A stretch of 64,000 bases of DNA from contig CM067082.1 of assembly GCA_034008185.1 (NCBI GenBank), forward strand, positions 53,093,586-53,157,585, given 5' to 3'. This DNA comes from Gorsachius magnificus. Taxonomy: Eukaryota > Chordata > Aves > Pelecaniformes > Ardeidae. Position 1 is the stretch's first letter; each line of letters begins with the position of its first letter. The position numbers were made by a program, and so were the translations under genes. The notes under the pieces are model-generated. The model was not told the origin of the DNA. It did not search any database and was given only the letters and a program-made list of their open reading frames with translations. Shown here one piece after another: positions 12,401 through 25,262 of this stretch.

Positions 12401-14252
12401 TTACTCTTTATTGCAAATACAGAGCTCTCAACTCTGTTGCTAGTAACAGCTGACTTTCTAGTTTACTAACCATATAAAAATTACTAAAGATAGAGGTACC
12501 TTGAAGAAAAGATCTGGAAGACTCATTCTGACGTCTTTTTGTGCAGTTAAATAATCCAGGCTATGAGCAATGGTAAAAGCCAGGAATGCGACCCTTTCTC
12601 TATAGGGATGAATTACGGTGTAATCAGGGCTCCCCAAGCACGGAGCCTGGCTTCAGCTTGCCCTGTTGCTCTTCCCTGCTACCCTGTTTAAGGACCAAGC
12701 TCAAATAAGCTTGTTCTGATACAGGAGACACATTTAGTCCATGCTGTGAGGGCGCTTATTCTTATTGAAGGGTTGCTCTGAAAAGACGTAATAGCCAAAA
12801 CATTAAGCAATAACAGACGGGAGACTATTTCAAGTGCTCATTGTGATTACACAAAACTCAGCAGGTTGGCATAAAATTATACAGGTCTAGCACAAAAGCT
12901 GAGAGTCAAGGCTTGAAGGAGCCCTTGCTTTAATTGGGAAAAAAATTGGGCTTTAATTTGGCAAAACTTCCCCACTTCTACCCTCTCAGCTGCTTGCTTT
13001 CAGTGTTCTTCCAGGAGATGTGTAACCTCTTATCTAGAAAGCTGTGGAGAAAACATGCAGGGAAAGACCCTACACACCCATCCCATCAATAGACCATGTG
13101 TAAAACCTGCAAAAGAGGGTTCTCGGCTGAAGTCAGCTCGTCTCCGTTTGTTATGGTTGCTCCTAGCACAGCACACTCCTCTCTGTCCTGTACACGTGTC
13201 TTTAGTGTTGGTCTGCTCCCAGACATCTGTCACTGACTTCCAAACCCGGGGAGCCAGGGTCACTTCTGCATGATGTGCATTTCTCACTGCTCATTTGATC
13301 AACGTTTAATAAATATCAGATGGGACACAATGTGCCTCATTTCACTGGACACATGCTTTTTTCCATTCCTTCCCCCGACTTATTTTAATAAGAGCTCTGG
13401 TTTTTCTGTCTCACTGTTGGGAAGACATCTGGCCAAACAGGCAGCGACCTAGTACAAAGAGATCCTGCTGGCTCACATGCTTTGGGGACCCCCTTCTCTG
13501 CAAACCAAGATGGTCACAAAAAAATATGCAAGTGAGACATCCCCCTGTTACCAGGCTTTGTAGTATTTGTTTTTACAGCATTGCATTCCAGTGACTGAAG
13601 ACTTTGTTCTCATGCAGGGGGTATACATCTGCAGATTCCTTTTGGGCTCTGGATAAGCAGAGGTTTTGCTGGAGGAGTAGCTGGGGTTTTTTGGTTGGTT
13701 TTGTTGTTGTTGTTGTTGTTGTTGTTCCATGTTTTTTAATGGGAGACTAAATGTCTTTGCTCTTTGACATGGAGTAACCACCTTACACGATGCCTGACTC
13801 CTCAACTATATTACGCTTCAGGAGCACATCTTTGAACACTCAAATGTGATATGCACACACACGTTTTTGCTGAATAATTCTTTTAGAAGTATTTGCCTCT
13901 GTGTCCTTTTCTTGGCTTTTGCTGCAGGATTATAGGTGGCCTCATAATAATTCTGCTAGCAGATCAGTTTTGACAAAGATGCAAGGCTCCCTTTGTAACC
14001 CTGACAAAAAATGTACTGATAAGATGATTGAAGAAATGTAGTGCAGGAAACAGAAATACATATGTTAGTTAGGAGGGGTTTTCCCCAGTGTGATTCACTG
14101 AAAAGAGATAACATCTCTTAAATTTTGGAAGGACGACTGCAAGCCTAGTTTGCAGCCTTCAAATGATAAATTTCTCAAAGGTAGTGTTTGCAAAACTGAT
14201 GAGCAGTAGATCTAATAGCTATATTTAAAGGGGCCTGAGCAAACTACATACA
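9497..14252 (-). other. COLEC12: Large 5' intron of COLEC12, first part
   Basis: This non-coding sequence lies upstream, in gene orientation, of the transmembrane exon's acceptor. A (TTG)n microsatellite is at 13701-13726. No conserved exon or CR1 was recognised before 14253. The frame at 11007-11417 and its plus-strand partners show no family signal and are regarded as chance. Confidence 0.7.
13701..13726. repeat. (TTG)n trinucleotide microsatellite
   Basis: Eight uninterrupted TTG units plus two bases, preceded by a T/G-rich lead-in. In the sense orientation of COLEC12 this reads (CAA)n. It produces a spurious polyglutamine frame on the minus strand. Confidence 0.9.
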
Positions 14253-14365
14253 CCTAGTTCCAGCCCCTCTGCTATGGGCAGGGATACCTTCCCATGGCAG
14301 GGGGGTTGGACTTGATGATCTTTAAGGTCCCTTCCAACCCAAACCATTCTATGATTCTATGATTC
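14253..14365. mobile_element. Two CR1 LINE 3'-end scraps in inverted orientation
   Basis: The right part (about 14292-14365) is a plus-strand CR1 tail: a G-rich GGCAGGGGGGTTGGA block, then TTTAAGGTCCCTTCCAACCC, ending in two ATTCTATG-type units. The left part (about 14253-14291, starting CTAGTTCCAGCCCC) reads as the same tail region in reverse complement. The two halves therefore form an imperfect inverted repeat with arms of roughly 27 bp. No coding sequence is retained. Confidence 0.8.
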
Positions 14366-16436
14366 AGCATGTAGGTACGAATCAAATACTGAGAGGTACC
14401 TCACCATGCGGAGCTGCAACAAGCTCCTAGTGGGTGCCTATCTCATAGACACAGTAGATGATCCCATGAAGAATCCATCTCTAGGTTTAAATAACAAAAT
14501 CCCTTGAAAAACCTGGCTGTCAGTGCTTAAATTCAGGCACCCAAGTGTAAAATGGTAAGTTTTTACTAACATGCATGACTAGACATTAGGAAAGTAAGTG
14601 GGTCTCTTAGGACAGAGAGGATTTTAAAATTCATGCAGATAAGTGTATACATGTCTACATACATATATACACACATACATTTATGTTCAAATATCTAGAA
14701 AAATATGTTGTATATGTTTCTTACAAAGAAGCTTTTGTACTGACACAAACCCAGCATATTACATTAGCACACTCAAATCAAAAGCAGACGCATCTTTGCC
14801 AATAATAAACTTTGTATAGCTTTCAGATTACTGCAACCAGCCAGCTGCAAAATTCAAAGTGAGATTTTTGTCTTTTCCTCTGTGTGGTGTTACAGGTTAT
14901 TAACCTACCCTTCATGAAAACAATTCCTGTGATCCTCCATGAATGGTTTCTTTGCAGTCAGCAAAACTGATGATTTGATGGCTTGATATGATTAACCTAC
15001 CTCAGAAAGCAATCGTTCTTCATAATGATTATAAATGGCAAAAACTGAGATGGCTCATGGGTTTTTTTAATTATTATTTTGAGAGAAATTTCCTTCCTTC
15101 TGTTTAGAGTATATCCTTACCCTATAAAGGCTATAACCTGAGCTAAGTGCAAATAGACACCCTACATTTTTCCTAGCTAATGCATAAAGGTCCATGCCCA
15201 TCCCCAAGTTACTGGATGGGCATTTAGCATGAGGCTGCAGCCATGGAAAGCATAGCAGGCACTTGGGCTTCTCTGAGCATCTACCCCTCTAGCTGCTGCT
15301 TGGTACCCCAGCCCCTCTCTGGCTCTGGGACCTAAAAAAGTGCTGTTAGACAACCCCTCCTGGGGGTAAGTGTGACTAAATGAGAAAACATCACGGTTGT
15401 TGCACGACTGGTCTGCAGGGGAGCACTGAGCTCTTAGGTTGCAGTTGAGAAGGGCCTGGTTTGGGAGAGCCATGCTGCTGCCTTCTTTCAGATGGAGTCG
15501 TTCCTCCCACCACAGCTCTCTCACGTGTGCTCACCCACCCCCAGGGCTTTGTGGTGAAGAGCTCTTGACCAGGCAAACCAAGGCCCTTTGTTGTACGTTA
15601 TAAACCAGGGCTGATACTACCAAATTGTGTCTGCTGCCCCCACCTTCTTCACTCCTTGCTCAGTCTCTTGCCATGATTTCCTTTCCACTTGGCTCTAGGG
15701 GGAACGTGAGTGCCAGCCTTCCTCCCACATCCACAGTCTTCGCAAGCCTTGTCTCTGCAATAGCAGCGGTCCTGCTCGCCCAAGTGGTGCAGTGCTGGCT
15801 TGTGGGCAGGTGGATTGCCACAGCCTGCTTAGCTTCATTGTCAGATTTTTACAATGCCATTGGAAAAAAAAATTTAGCACAAACATGCTGTCATTTGTTC
15901 CGGCATTTGCTGGGTTTGCTTCTGGTTTTCTAATCAAATAGGGATACATGCAAGCTATGCTTATTTTGAAAAGGTTTCTGGTTATTTAATAGGAAGCAAT
16001 TAAAGCAGCAAAACTTGAAATCTAAGCGGTGGGTATGTACTCACTGAACTTGTGGCAGTTTTCCCATGCCAGGTGGAAAATCATGAAACATGGCAGCAAG
16101 ACAGAGTCCAAACCAGCTACTCTATATTTCAAGTAAACACCACAAGACACAGAGCTTCTTTCTTCATAAATTAATAAATAAATGGACCAGCCCCAAACCA
16201 CTCCATCCTCACAGGTTTCTACAGTGTCCTGCAAAACTTGATCACCCTGTTACATAGCTGGCGGCTTGTACGAGTAACCCCTGGAGAGGAAAAAACACAC
16301 CTCAAAAGCCTGTCTGAGAATTTATGCCTCAAAAGAGCCGTGTGACTCCTGCCAGGGCCAGTGGTGCCAGTTCCTGTGATTTTTTCCTGAGCTTCACACT
16401 GTGGGATTTCTTCTTCACCCTGGTGCCCCTTTCTTT
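14366..16436 (-). other. COLEC12: COLEC12 5' intron, stretch between CR1 scraps and the 16.4-kb CR1
   Basis: A TACA/TATA-rich low-complexity stretch lies at about 14644-14690. The rest is non-repetitive intron. Frames of about 100 codons at 15177-15524 (minus) and 15625-15933 (plus) overlap each other and have no recognisable domain. Confidence 0.65.
14644..14690. repeat. Imperfect TACA/TATA-type simple repeat
   Basis: Alternating TACA, TATA and CACA units are interrupted by CT and TT. It is a short degenerate microsatellite. Confidence 0.6.
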
Positions 16437-17190
16437 CCAAGTGCAAGGTTCTGCACCTGGGTCGGGGCAACCCCCGGTATCAGTACAGGCTGGGGGATGA
16501 AGGGATTGAGAGCAGCCCTGCAGAGGAGGACTTGGGGGTACTGGTGGATGAAAAACTGGACATGAGCCGGCAACGTGGGCTCACAGCCCAGGTGGCCAAC
16601 TGTATCCTGGGCTGCACCACAAGCAGCGTGGCCAGCGGGTGGAGGGAGGTGATTCTGCCCCTCTGCTCCGCTCTGGTGAGGCCCCACCTGCAGGGCTGCA
16701 GCTCTGGGGTCCCCGGCACAGGAAAGAGACGGAGCTGTTGGAGTGGGTCCAGAGGGGGCCACAAACATGATCCGAGGGCTGGAGCACCTCTGCTGTGAGG
16801 ACAGGCTGAGAGAGTTGGGGTTGTTCAGCCTGGAGAAGAGAAGGCTGCGGGAAGACCTGGCTGCGGCCTTTCGGTACTTAAAGGAGGCCTATAGGAAAGA
16901 TGGGAACGATTTTTTTAGCAGGGCCGGTTGCAATAGGACAAGGGGTAATGCTTTTAAACTGAAAGAGGGGAGATTCAGATTAGATACAAGGAAGAAATTC
17001 TTTGTAATGAAGGTGGTGAGGCACTGGAACGGGTTGCCCAGAGAGGTGGTAGATGCCCTATCCCTTGAAACATTCAAAGTCAGGCTGGACAGGGCTCTGA
17101 GCAACCTGATCTGGTTGAAGATGTCCCTGGTCACTGCAGGAACTAGATGAGCTTTAAAGGTCCCTTCCAACCCAAACTATTCTATGATTC
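16437..17190 (+). mobile_element. CR1 LINE fragment, 5'-truncated
   Basis: It begins within the reverse-transcriptase ORF at CCAAGTGCAAGGTTCTGCAC and runs to the 3' tail (CCCTTCCAACCCAAACTATT, then a single ATTCTATG-like unit). Coding remnants are split across frames. One frame (from about 16532) carries E-K-L-D-M-S-R-Q and V-R-P-H-L-Q. Another (16743-17150) carries [21 protein letters not shown] and V-V-R-H-W-N-G-L-P-R-E. The frame shift between them lies near 16.7-16.8 kb, where the usual Y-C-V-Q-F-W-A-P region is damaged. It is antisense to COLEC12. Its coding variants (D-L-A-A-A-F-R-Y-L-K) place it with the copy at 58945-60680. Confidence 0.93.
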
Positions 17191-20100
17191 TTGCAGCTAT
17201 ATAATTATGTGAGACTTTCAGCTTGCATTTTAGGAGAACAGGCTAGTCCTAGACTGTTAAAAAATGAAAAGTGGGGAGGCATTGTTGCATTGATCTTTAA
17301 GGCTTAAGACAATAGAAGACTCCACCATTTACAGGACTTTTCATAATCCTGCCCCTTAAAGAGCCACTCTCACCACTGAGGGGGCAATGGTGGGGCAGGG
17401 GCTGGGGCTGGCAGAGCTCACCATGTCCCTTGTCCCCTGAAGCTGGAGGGGGGCACTTTGTCCTAAGATCCCACAGTATTTCAGTGGAAATGGGGGGTTT
17501 TCTTCTCTGGGACACCTCAGAAAAACCCAACCCTTGGTCTGCAGGTTGCAGCCCGAGGCTCCGTACTCAGGGGAGTCCGAGCAAATTCTTCTCCACCAGA
17601 CTGAGTCTGTCAGAGGCAGCGGCTGCTTCCTGTAAATCCAAATCCCACATCTGACATAATAAAAAGCCTCAGAGGGCCAACACTATTATCTCTGGAAAGC
17701 TTTCAGCCTAAGAAATACTTTATTCTATGTAATGTACACAAACCCTTTCATTAAAGGAGGGGAGAACCCTCATTTTCAGCCTGACCATCATCTCTCACTT
17801 ATTTATATAACCCAGCCAGCATTTTCTCTCTGGCTTTGTTCTTCTTCACAGTAGACCAGAGATTCACAATGAATTGTCAGAAATCCTAATTATACACTTC
17901 AACAACCATCACCATTTAATTATATAGTATTACCAAACAATGTCCTACTGTGATTAAACACTAAATATCTTAATTGAAAGGATACAAAAAGCCCAACCAC
18001 AACACAGGCTAAGTAAAGACTGCTGAGTATCTGAACTGTATGTTAGGCAAATATTATGAACAAAACTGAAGGACCAATGTGGTAAATTTTAAGAGAAATC
18101 ATGGATTTGCACCAGTTTAAGGTCCAGCCATAGCAACACGGTAAGAATATCACACCACCAGAGGGTCTAGCATCCCGTAGACTATTAGATTTAAAGACAT
18201 GTCTAGAACTTAACTCAAACCAGAACAAAAACCTAGTAAGTGCTGGTGCTTTTAAATAGCTGTCTGGAACAAGAGGAGAGATGTGTCTGTCCTCAGTTAC
18301 TGAAAATCAAGCAAGGGATCACTCGGTGCACGTCTCTGGAACTAAACCCCAAAATCTAATTAGGTTGTTCAGAAGATGAGAGAAAAACCAGAACAGTTAA
18401 AAGAAGATAAAAATTATGTATGAATGAAAGACCTGCTGAATGACACGCAAGACACCACGACATGTGACAGCAAAGAGCCTCTCTCAAACTGTATACCAAT
18501 AAAGAAGAAGTTAGACTGACTGGCAAGAAGATATATAGCCAGATCTATCGGGAGATAAAAGATCTTTGGTTTGTGCAACAGCCTCCTAAGACAACCTGAG
18601 GATATTCCATCCAATGGGTTAATTAAAACTAGAGTGAACAAAGCATTAGCAAAGTCACAGAAGGGATCTGCCCTTCAGTCATGCCGGATGGTTAAGTGAT
18701 GCCATTTCTGTCTAAGTCTGGGCCCTCCATTCTGAAATAAACAAGCTTCCCGATGAAACATAGCTCCTAATTAAGATGGCATAATTTGATGATTAATGTA
18801 CATGATTTTTAGTCTTAATTCAAACTATATTCAACTGAAAGGAGGCAAAAAGGTAACATGCTCAGAGTGCATATTTCCCCTAACATTCTCTATTTTTATA
18901 ACACAGTGTTTAGGCGTCGGTGACCCCAGTAATGGTGTGACGTTAAATGGTAGGTAGAAAAAATAGCAACTCCGTGATTTGTGGTTTTTTAGATACATTT
19001 CTTCAAGAGGGCAACGTGATCTTGCCTGGGGCTGTGAGGTTGGTAGGTACCGATACCACCGGCAGTGGCACCTGTGCTGCAGAGCGACTCACCGGGGACA
19101 TGGTGAAGCCACGTGGAGCACAGGTGGAAAACCCATTCTCCTCATGGGAAGATTCCACCCTTTGTTTTACTAACAACTTCTGCAACTTTTAACGTTATGT
19201 TAAGGACAATGCTAAAAACATTGGATCACCGTTTCGTTTCACAGAACAAAAGCTCACCCTCGCCATGTGAAGGCTCCAGCCATGCACAACAAGGCAACAT
19301 CTCTGTATTCACCGTCACATCCACAAATACTATTCCAGCTATCGACAGAAATTAATTTTTTTTATGTGCCTGCACAGTTTAGATGGGAATACTCGGCAAC
19401 CATCTGTTTGGCATAAGTTTCTATGCGGGTACATATACGTGCACACATGCACCCCTAATGCGGTCGAGGCAGGTTGTTCACTCAAGTGCATTATAAAATC
19501 CCATGTGTCTCTACAAAGTGTGCTTTTAAACTCTTGTAACTCATATGAATCTAAACCAATTTTCACTAGGTAGTCGGAAGCATGCTGCGTGCCTTTCTCA
19601 TTCATCATTTTTTTTTCTCTCCTCCGCTACCTAGTGGAGTGGAACAAAATAAAGTTTCGACCATATTTGATGGCATAAAAACTCTATTTCTTTTTCCGCT
19701 AGGGAAAAATGCAGACTTACTTTTGATAAGGCTTTCAGTGGGAAAAAAAAATTGCCTGCAGGTTACGAACAAGTATGCCCAACTTCACACAGAAAAGCAA
19801 AACTCTGAGAAAATTACGAAGACTGTGATTTGTTAGTATTAAAATGCAGATGTGCCTGTATCTACAGGTTTTGTTACATGTTCCAGCTGAAATGCTGCAG
19901 TGAAATGCTGACATTAACAGAATTTTAAAAAGTTAATCAAGATTTGATGCCTTGAATTAATATATAGATCTTTATCCACTCTTCACTGGATTTAGTGGTA
20001 AGGCTTCTGTTGCCTTCCTTAAGCAGCATTCTAATATAAAAATTGCCTCTTTTCCAACTGAAAACTCTATCTGAGGACATTATTTGGAATTTAAAAGACT

Positions 20101-21761
20101 TATGTGCATGTAAAAGAAGAGGTGAAGGTGTTTCTCTATTTGTGCCGGGTACTTAGCAGTTACGTAGGCCCCTTATTCGGAACATGACCCCAAAAATGAA
20201 GACGGCCACAAGGAAGATTGCAGTAGGAACAGAAGAAAGTGAGTGCAGAAAACACTGTGTGTATACAGAAGCCTGCTCTACTCATTCAATTATGGCTGTG
20301 AGTGCAAATTGCCACTTCCAACTAGCCTTTTCCATGATGGTATCAAGACTGCTGGGCTGGGATACCACCCCCGAACAGAGAAGAAAGGATCCCCACAGGC
20401 ATTGCGTTGAGCGTAGCTCACGGTCACAAATCCACTGGCTGTAAATTCATTCCTAATCTCCCAAGCCTACATGTTCAACTACTGGAGAGAAATTATGTCT
20501 AGATAGAAACACCGCTCCTCTGGCAGTGTGCTGCCTTACTCCCCTCAGCCGAATTGAGATTCGGCATTAAATCACCCCCAAAGGAGAGGGGCTGGCTGGG
20601 CTAGGATTTATTTTTCACTTCACTGCCCTTCTAAAACCACTTTCTAAAGGTAGGGCTTTTTCCTCAGAAATATGGCAGGCTTGATGGCAGAGACAATAAA
20701 TCCTGTTTCCATCCTCCAACCTAACCCACCTCAGTCTCTGCCGCCTTTTCCTGACTCTTACCTTTCCAAAATGGATGTTTTCCTCTGTGAAGCTGGATCC
20801 CTAGGCTGAGAGGAAGGACTGTGACCCAATACAGCTACCATCTTTTGGTTTTCTTGTTCTGTTCTCCTTTTTTCCCTGTTCCCTGTGTCCTGCAGCATCG
20901 CCAGCTCCTGAGCTCTCCCCATACCCTGGCTCATAACACCTCACTAGCATCCAATAGCCTGGATAAAAAGCAGACTTAGAATGAATTCCTCAGGCAATCA
21001 GAACATTTTTCACACAGTTGTGCCCATGTGCAATGGCTGTACAATGTAAGGAGCAAACAGCCCTGATAAATGGATTTTTTTTCCCACCTAATACCATCAA
21101 GATTTCTGTGATTTTTTTCCCTGCTTAATATTCACCTGTATCTAGAGAGGAAATTTTTATTCCATAAATTATGACAAGAAGTTTCCTGTACAGAGGTGGA
21201 AGTGTGGTTGATGAATGCCATTGGTGTTTTTCCTCTTAATAAAACAATAAGTGAATTTACACTGTCTTGACAAACACGGAAAAGTGCCGAATTAAATCTC
21301 CTGGTTACAAGTGAGGAAAAGCTGTGCAGAAGGGCATGCAGAGCACTGTAGTCACAGACAAGATGAGTAGCCAGAGGTAAAACAACCATACTATCTGCCT
21401 ACATTGCACCTACCCACTGCCTTCCTAATGTCAATGCAATCACCGTGTTTTAAGTAGGTGAAAACTCCACTGCAAGCACGGAAATACCGACATTGACAAA
21501 TCCATTCAAAGCATTAACCTACTAAAGCTGTAGGGTGTATGTATGCCTTGTAACAACTGGCCATTTTTTTGTATCTTGGGAAATTTATTGGACCACCCCC
21601 TAACAAAGCACTAAACACGTTGCTACGGTTACAATAATAATAGCAACAATAATACCTACAATAATAACAACCTTCCTGAAATATATACTCCTTGCTATAA
21701 TCCTGTTCTTGATAGCTTACAAACTCATGGAAAACTGAGGATTTGCAAAATATTTTTTAAT
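17191..21761 (-). other. COLEC12: COLEC12 5' intron, repeat-poor stretch
   Basis: About 4.6 kb without a recognised repeat or exon. It contains an imperfect (AAT)n tract at 21630-21672 and ordinary short frames. Nothing further can be supported. Confidence 0.65.
21630..21672. repeat. Imperfect (AAT/AAC)n microsatellite
   Basis: Runs of AATAATAAT are interrupted by AGCAAC and ACCTAC. It is a degenerate trinucleotide repeat. Confidence 0.7.
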
Positions 21762-22110
21762 GCAGCCAGTGAGTTTTAGGGTCTCTGGCTCCAGGGCAGC
21801 ATGAAGGGAAGGCAGCTGCCATGAGGCCAGGGGCTCCTGTGATTCCACACCTTGCAGGTGGGGGACTCAAGTCTTACCAGGCATTTCAGGCTCTTTGCTA
21901 CAAGTCTTGTCAGGGAAATGAGGTTGACAGAGGCTTAAATTGAACCAAATGCTTTTCTGATCCAGAAGAGTAAGTAAAAAAAAAAAAATATAAATTTTCA
22001 CTATAAAATTTATGTGCTTTCATGGAGAGAAAATCCCAGGTGCTAAAGGACATTTTAATCAAGAGGCAGAAGGCATAATATAAATGTAGACCTACAAGTG
22101 GGAGTCTGTA
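21762..22110 (+). repeat. Unassigned ~350 bp repeat unit, copy A
   Basis: It is collinear with 24906-25262. Shared anchors are TCAAGTYTTACCAGGCATTT (21867 here), an identical 20-mer ATTGAACCAAATGCTTTTCT at 21939-21958, an internal poly-A run after 21973, and AAGAGGCAGA at 22061. Spacing between anchors is 72 and 122 bases here against 73 and 123 in the other copy. I do not recognise it as CR1 or any named element. Orientation is arbitrary. Confidence 0.8.
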
Positions 22111-24905
22111 AATTTTAATTTAGATGAGAAGTTATAAGGGAGACCTCTGCTTTTTCCCCCAAACTGATAGGTAAATATATTATTAAAAGTTCTTAAGAAA
22201 GGTACAGTCCTATGTAATAAAAAAATGCCAACCCCAATCTTAGCTAGTGTTTCAGTGAAAGCAATCCCAAGGTAACTGAAAATAATGTTTACTTCTTTGG
22301 AGGGCAATAGTTCAAGAAAGAAGGAAGAAGGAACTGAGTGAACTCAGACAACTGAGACCTGTAAATTTTTTTATTTTGAAAAATTATTCTTTCTGAAATT
22401 AATGCCAAGACTTTCAGACTGCAAACGTAAATATCTGCCTTAGAACTTTTTCATTGGTTTCCAATGTTCTCCTTGAGTTGCAGCTTTATCAAACTTTTTG
22501 AAGAATGTTGAAGTCCTCAAATAATGGCTGTAATAACCAGGTTTCCCTATTTTGGATATACCACTGAAAATACGAGGAAAATGGTCCCTTTCTGTACTTA
22601 TTGTAAAAGGTGGCAAGCACTTATAAAGTTCATAGGATTGCACACATTTGTGTCAAGCCTGAATTTGCTTTTCAACTCTTATTTTTTTGCTAGAAACCAA
22701 GATTTATAGGTCGTTGAAGCAAAAAAAAAAAAAAAGACTGAAAGAAATCTGGGGTCAATATTTAACTCCAGGGTCAATACATCTTGCTTTTTCACTCCCA
22801 AAGAAGTCAATATCTGCTGTTATTTATGCTATGCTCTGCAGCTGCTCTTTTGAACTCCAGCAGAGAAATACATCAGGCCCCTGACCCACAGTCTTTCAAC
22901 CTAAGTGTGGAGACACCATAATTTATTTGCTCAATGCACGTGTCGAATGTTTTCAGCACTAAACTGCACTGAACACTCTTGTTCCTTATCATGATTTCAG
23001 TTACACAAGTGTAACCTCTCTGGCTTCCACAGAGTTATGTGCAATTTATATCAGCGTAGGTGTATCCTTCAGCCAGGGAGCTGGAAAATGTCTTTTATTC
23101 CACGTCAAGCTAAAAGCATAGAACAGAAGAGCAGGTGAAGCAGCCAAACTGACAGCTCAGTGGAAACTTTGGATTAAAAAAATTAACACATAGCACTACA
23201 ACCTATTTAACGAAAATCCAATAAACTACAAAATAACTCTTCTTTGTGCCTTCCGAGTCCACAGGCACTGAGTCTCTGTACTGCTCTAAGATTTATAAGT
23301 AATAGGCTGAAAAATAATTTTCATGTATTAAGGGTAAAAATATTTTCTAAAAATGTCTGTTTCTCAGCAGTTTTATTTGACTTAGAGCATTTATTTCTTG
23401 TCTGGTTCCTTGTATGCCAAATTTCAGCCCAGGATGAATTTTTCCATGGCTGAACTATATACTCCTGAAAAGCAGAGTTGGAAATGTTGAAAATCGTAAA
23501 CTATAGCTAAAGGCACACATTCCAAACAGAACCATGAAAAGCAGAGCCTTCAGTGTGAGCAGAACCTTCCTTTTTAATGAAAGATGTATTTTGTTTGTTA
23601 AGCATACTTCATACATCACCTTCTCACACTCCGACTGAATCTTACTCAAGCCCCACAAAGAAGAAATATTTTGACACATAAGATGTAGCCTTTTCATGTA
23701 AAAGAGTAATGGTTTTCACTACTTTCCGTGCTCTTCTTGTTCTGCACTTCTTGCCTGATCCACAAGAAAAGACGGTGTCCTGTTTGCTCATTTGAACAAA
23801 GCCTTACTGTATTTAAATAGCTTAGTTAAGACTTTCTTTAATGCTGTGAAAACAAAGACTTTCAACAATATTTTTAAAGTGAATCAATGGTTTCAGCTCC
23901 TTCATATCCTATTATATGAATACTATTTCTTACTGGCGAGATCAATGTCTGTGCAATTTTAGAAGAAGAACTGTGTTGCACAGTTGTGCACATGACTCTG
24001 AAATAGATTAAACTGCTTGATAAATGTTCTGGTAGCTCTTGTGTCAAATGCTGAGAGGGGATTTTCCCAGAGAAGTGTTACGCTCCTGTAGAAATTGTAA
24101 GGGCAGTATAATTTGTTATGCAGGTTCTTCTCTCTTCCACTCCTTGTTTTGCTGAGAGCTTTGTTAAAGAAAAGTTAAAGGCACTTAGAGAAATTTCCTC
24201 TAAGTGTTCTGCCAAGGTGCATGAGCAAACTCAGGTCAAAATTTTGCTGTACATGGACAGAAGCCAGAGGACAGAAGAGCACTTCGTTTTTAATCATTAT
24301 TTCATTAGTTACTAAACTGCTTAGCTGCTCCATAATATTTTGGATCGTCTGAAAATGGCATCCAGCTTTGTGGGAGATCCTTCTTTGGCCTCTCTCAGGC
24401 ATGGACACAAATCTTATAAAGTTTCTAAAGGAACACAAAACTTAATGCATAACTAATGATGAGTACAGGGCAGCCATTCAAGCAAGCTGGGACCACTTAC
24501 AGAAAGTGAACATCAATGTAGCTAAGAGTATGGTGGGAACAAAAAACATAAACCCTGTGTGCTGTGCTTGGAGAGCAGTGACTGCAAAAAGGATAACAAA
24601 GGTGAGATGACAAGAAGGCTACCAAAGAGTTCCCACCATGATATTAGGGCCAAAAGGGCAGATCCAGCTTCCTGGCTTGTGGCAATGAGATGGCAGTTAG
24701 ACAGGTCTTGGGCATCACAGCACTGAAGAGCACCCAGCTCGACATAGGGACCCCAAAAGCCCAACCCACCACTGTGGCTCTTCAGCCTTCTCATTCTGGA
24801 GACAGTATTTGGAGCCTGGACAACCTTGGACAAGCTCAGCAGCTTAGGGCCAGGCCAGTCATGCAAAGAGCAAGAGATAAGGTCTTCTGGGGCTGGTGAC
24901 CAAGG
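22111..24905 (-). other. COLEC12: COLEC12 5' intron between the two copies of the 350 bp unit
   Basis: Single-copy-looking intron with a 15-base A run at 22721-22735. No exon or CR1 was recognised. Confidence 0.6.
22721..22735. repeat. Poly-A run
   Basis: Fifteen consecutive A. No retroposon body was recognised directly upstream of it. Confidence 0.9.
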
Positions 24906-25262
24906 GCAGCTGCTGGTGGGGTCAGGAGCCTGGAGGGCCGCTGGCTCTGAGGTAGCACATATGGGAGGGAACTGCTGTTGAGCTAAGGGTCCTCACGTCT
25001 GTAGTGGGGAGGCTTCAAGTTTTACCAGGCATTTCCCCTGCTATGAGGCTTACCAGGGGACTGGCGTTTTCAGTGAGAGGTTTAAAAATTGAACCAAATG
25101 CTTTTCTTACTCAGAAGAAAACATTAAAAAAAAAAAAAAGAAAAAGAGAAGATTTGGCTGCAGACCCTGTGTGCTTTGATGGTGCATTGGCACTAAAGGG
25201 CACTTTTCTGAAGAGGCAGAGGGAGTAACATACGCCCCTGGCGACAAGTTGGAGGTAGAAAG
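24906..25262 (+). repeat. Unassigned ~350 bp repeat unit, copy B
   Basis: This is the direct-orientation partner of 21762-22110, about 3.15 kb away. Anchors lie at 25015-25034, 25088-25107 (identical 20-mer) and 25211-25220. The internal poly-A run falls at the equivalent place (25127-25139). Homology also extends leftward through AGGGCCGCTGGCT (24934) against AGGGTCTCTGGCT (21778). Substitutions between anchors suggest an old event. It could be a local duplication or two insertions of an unrecognised repeat family. Confidence 0.8.

Noticed and set aside
13548..13805. Minus-strand frame with a run of glutamines
   Set aside because: The glutamines come from the (TTG)n microsatellite. Nothing else in the frame resembles a known protein.
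16415..16787. Minus-strand frames of 68-117 codons
   Set aside because: They are antisense shadows of the CR1 fragment at 16437-17190.
22721..22735. Poly-A run as the tail of a processed retrocopy
   Set aside because: No coding or mRNA-like body or target-site duplication was seen upstream. The same applies to the runs at 32522 (reverse) and 50696.
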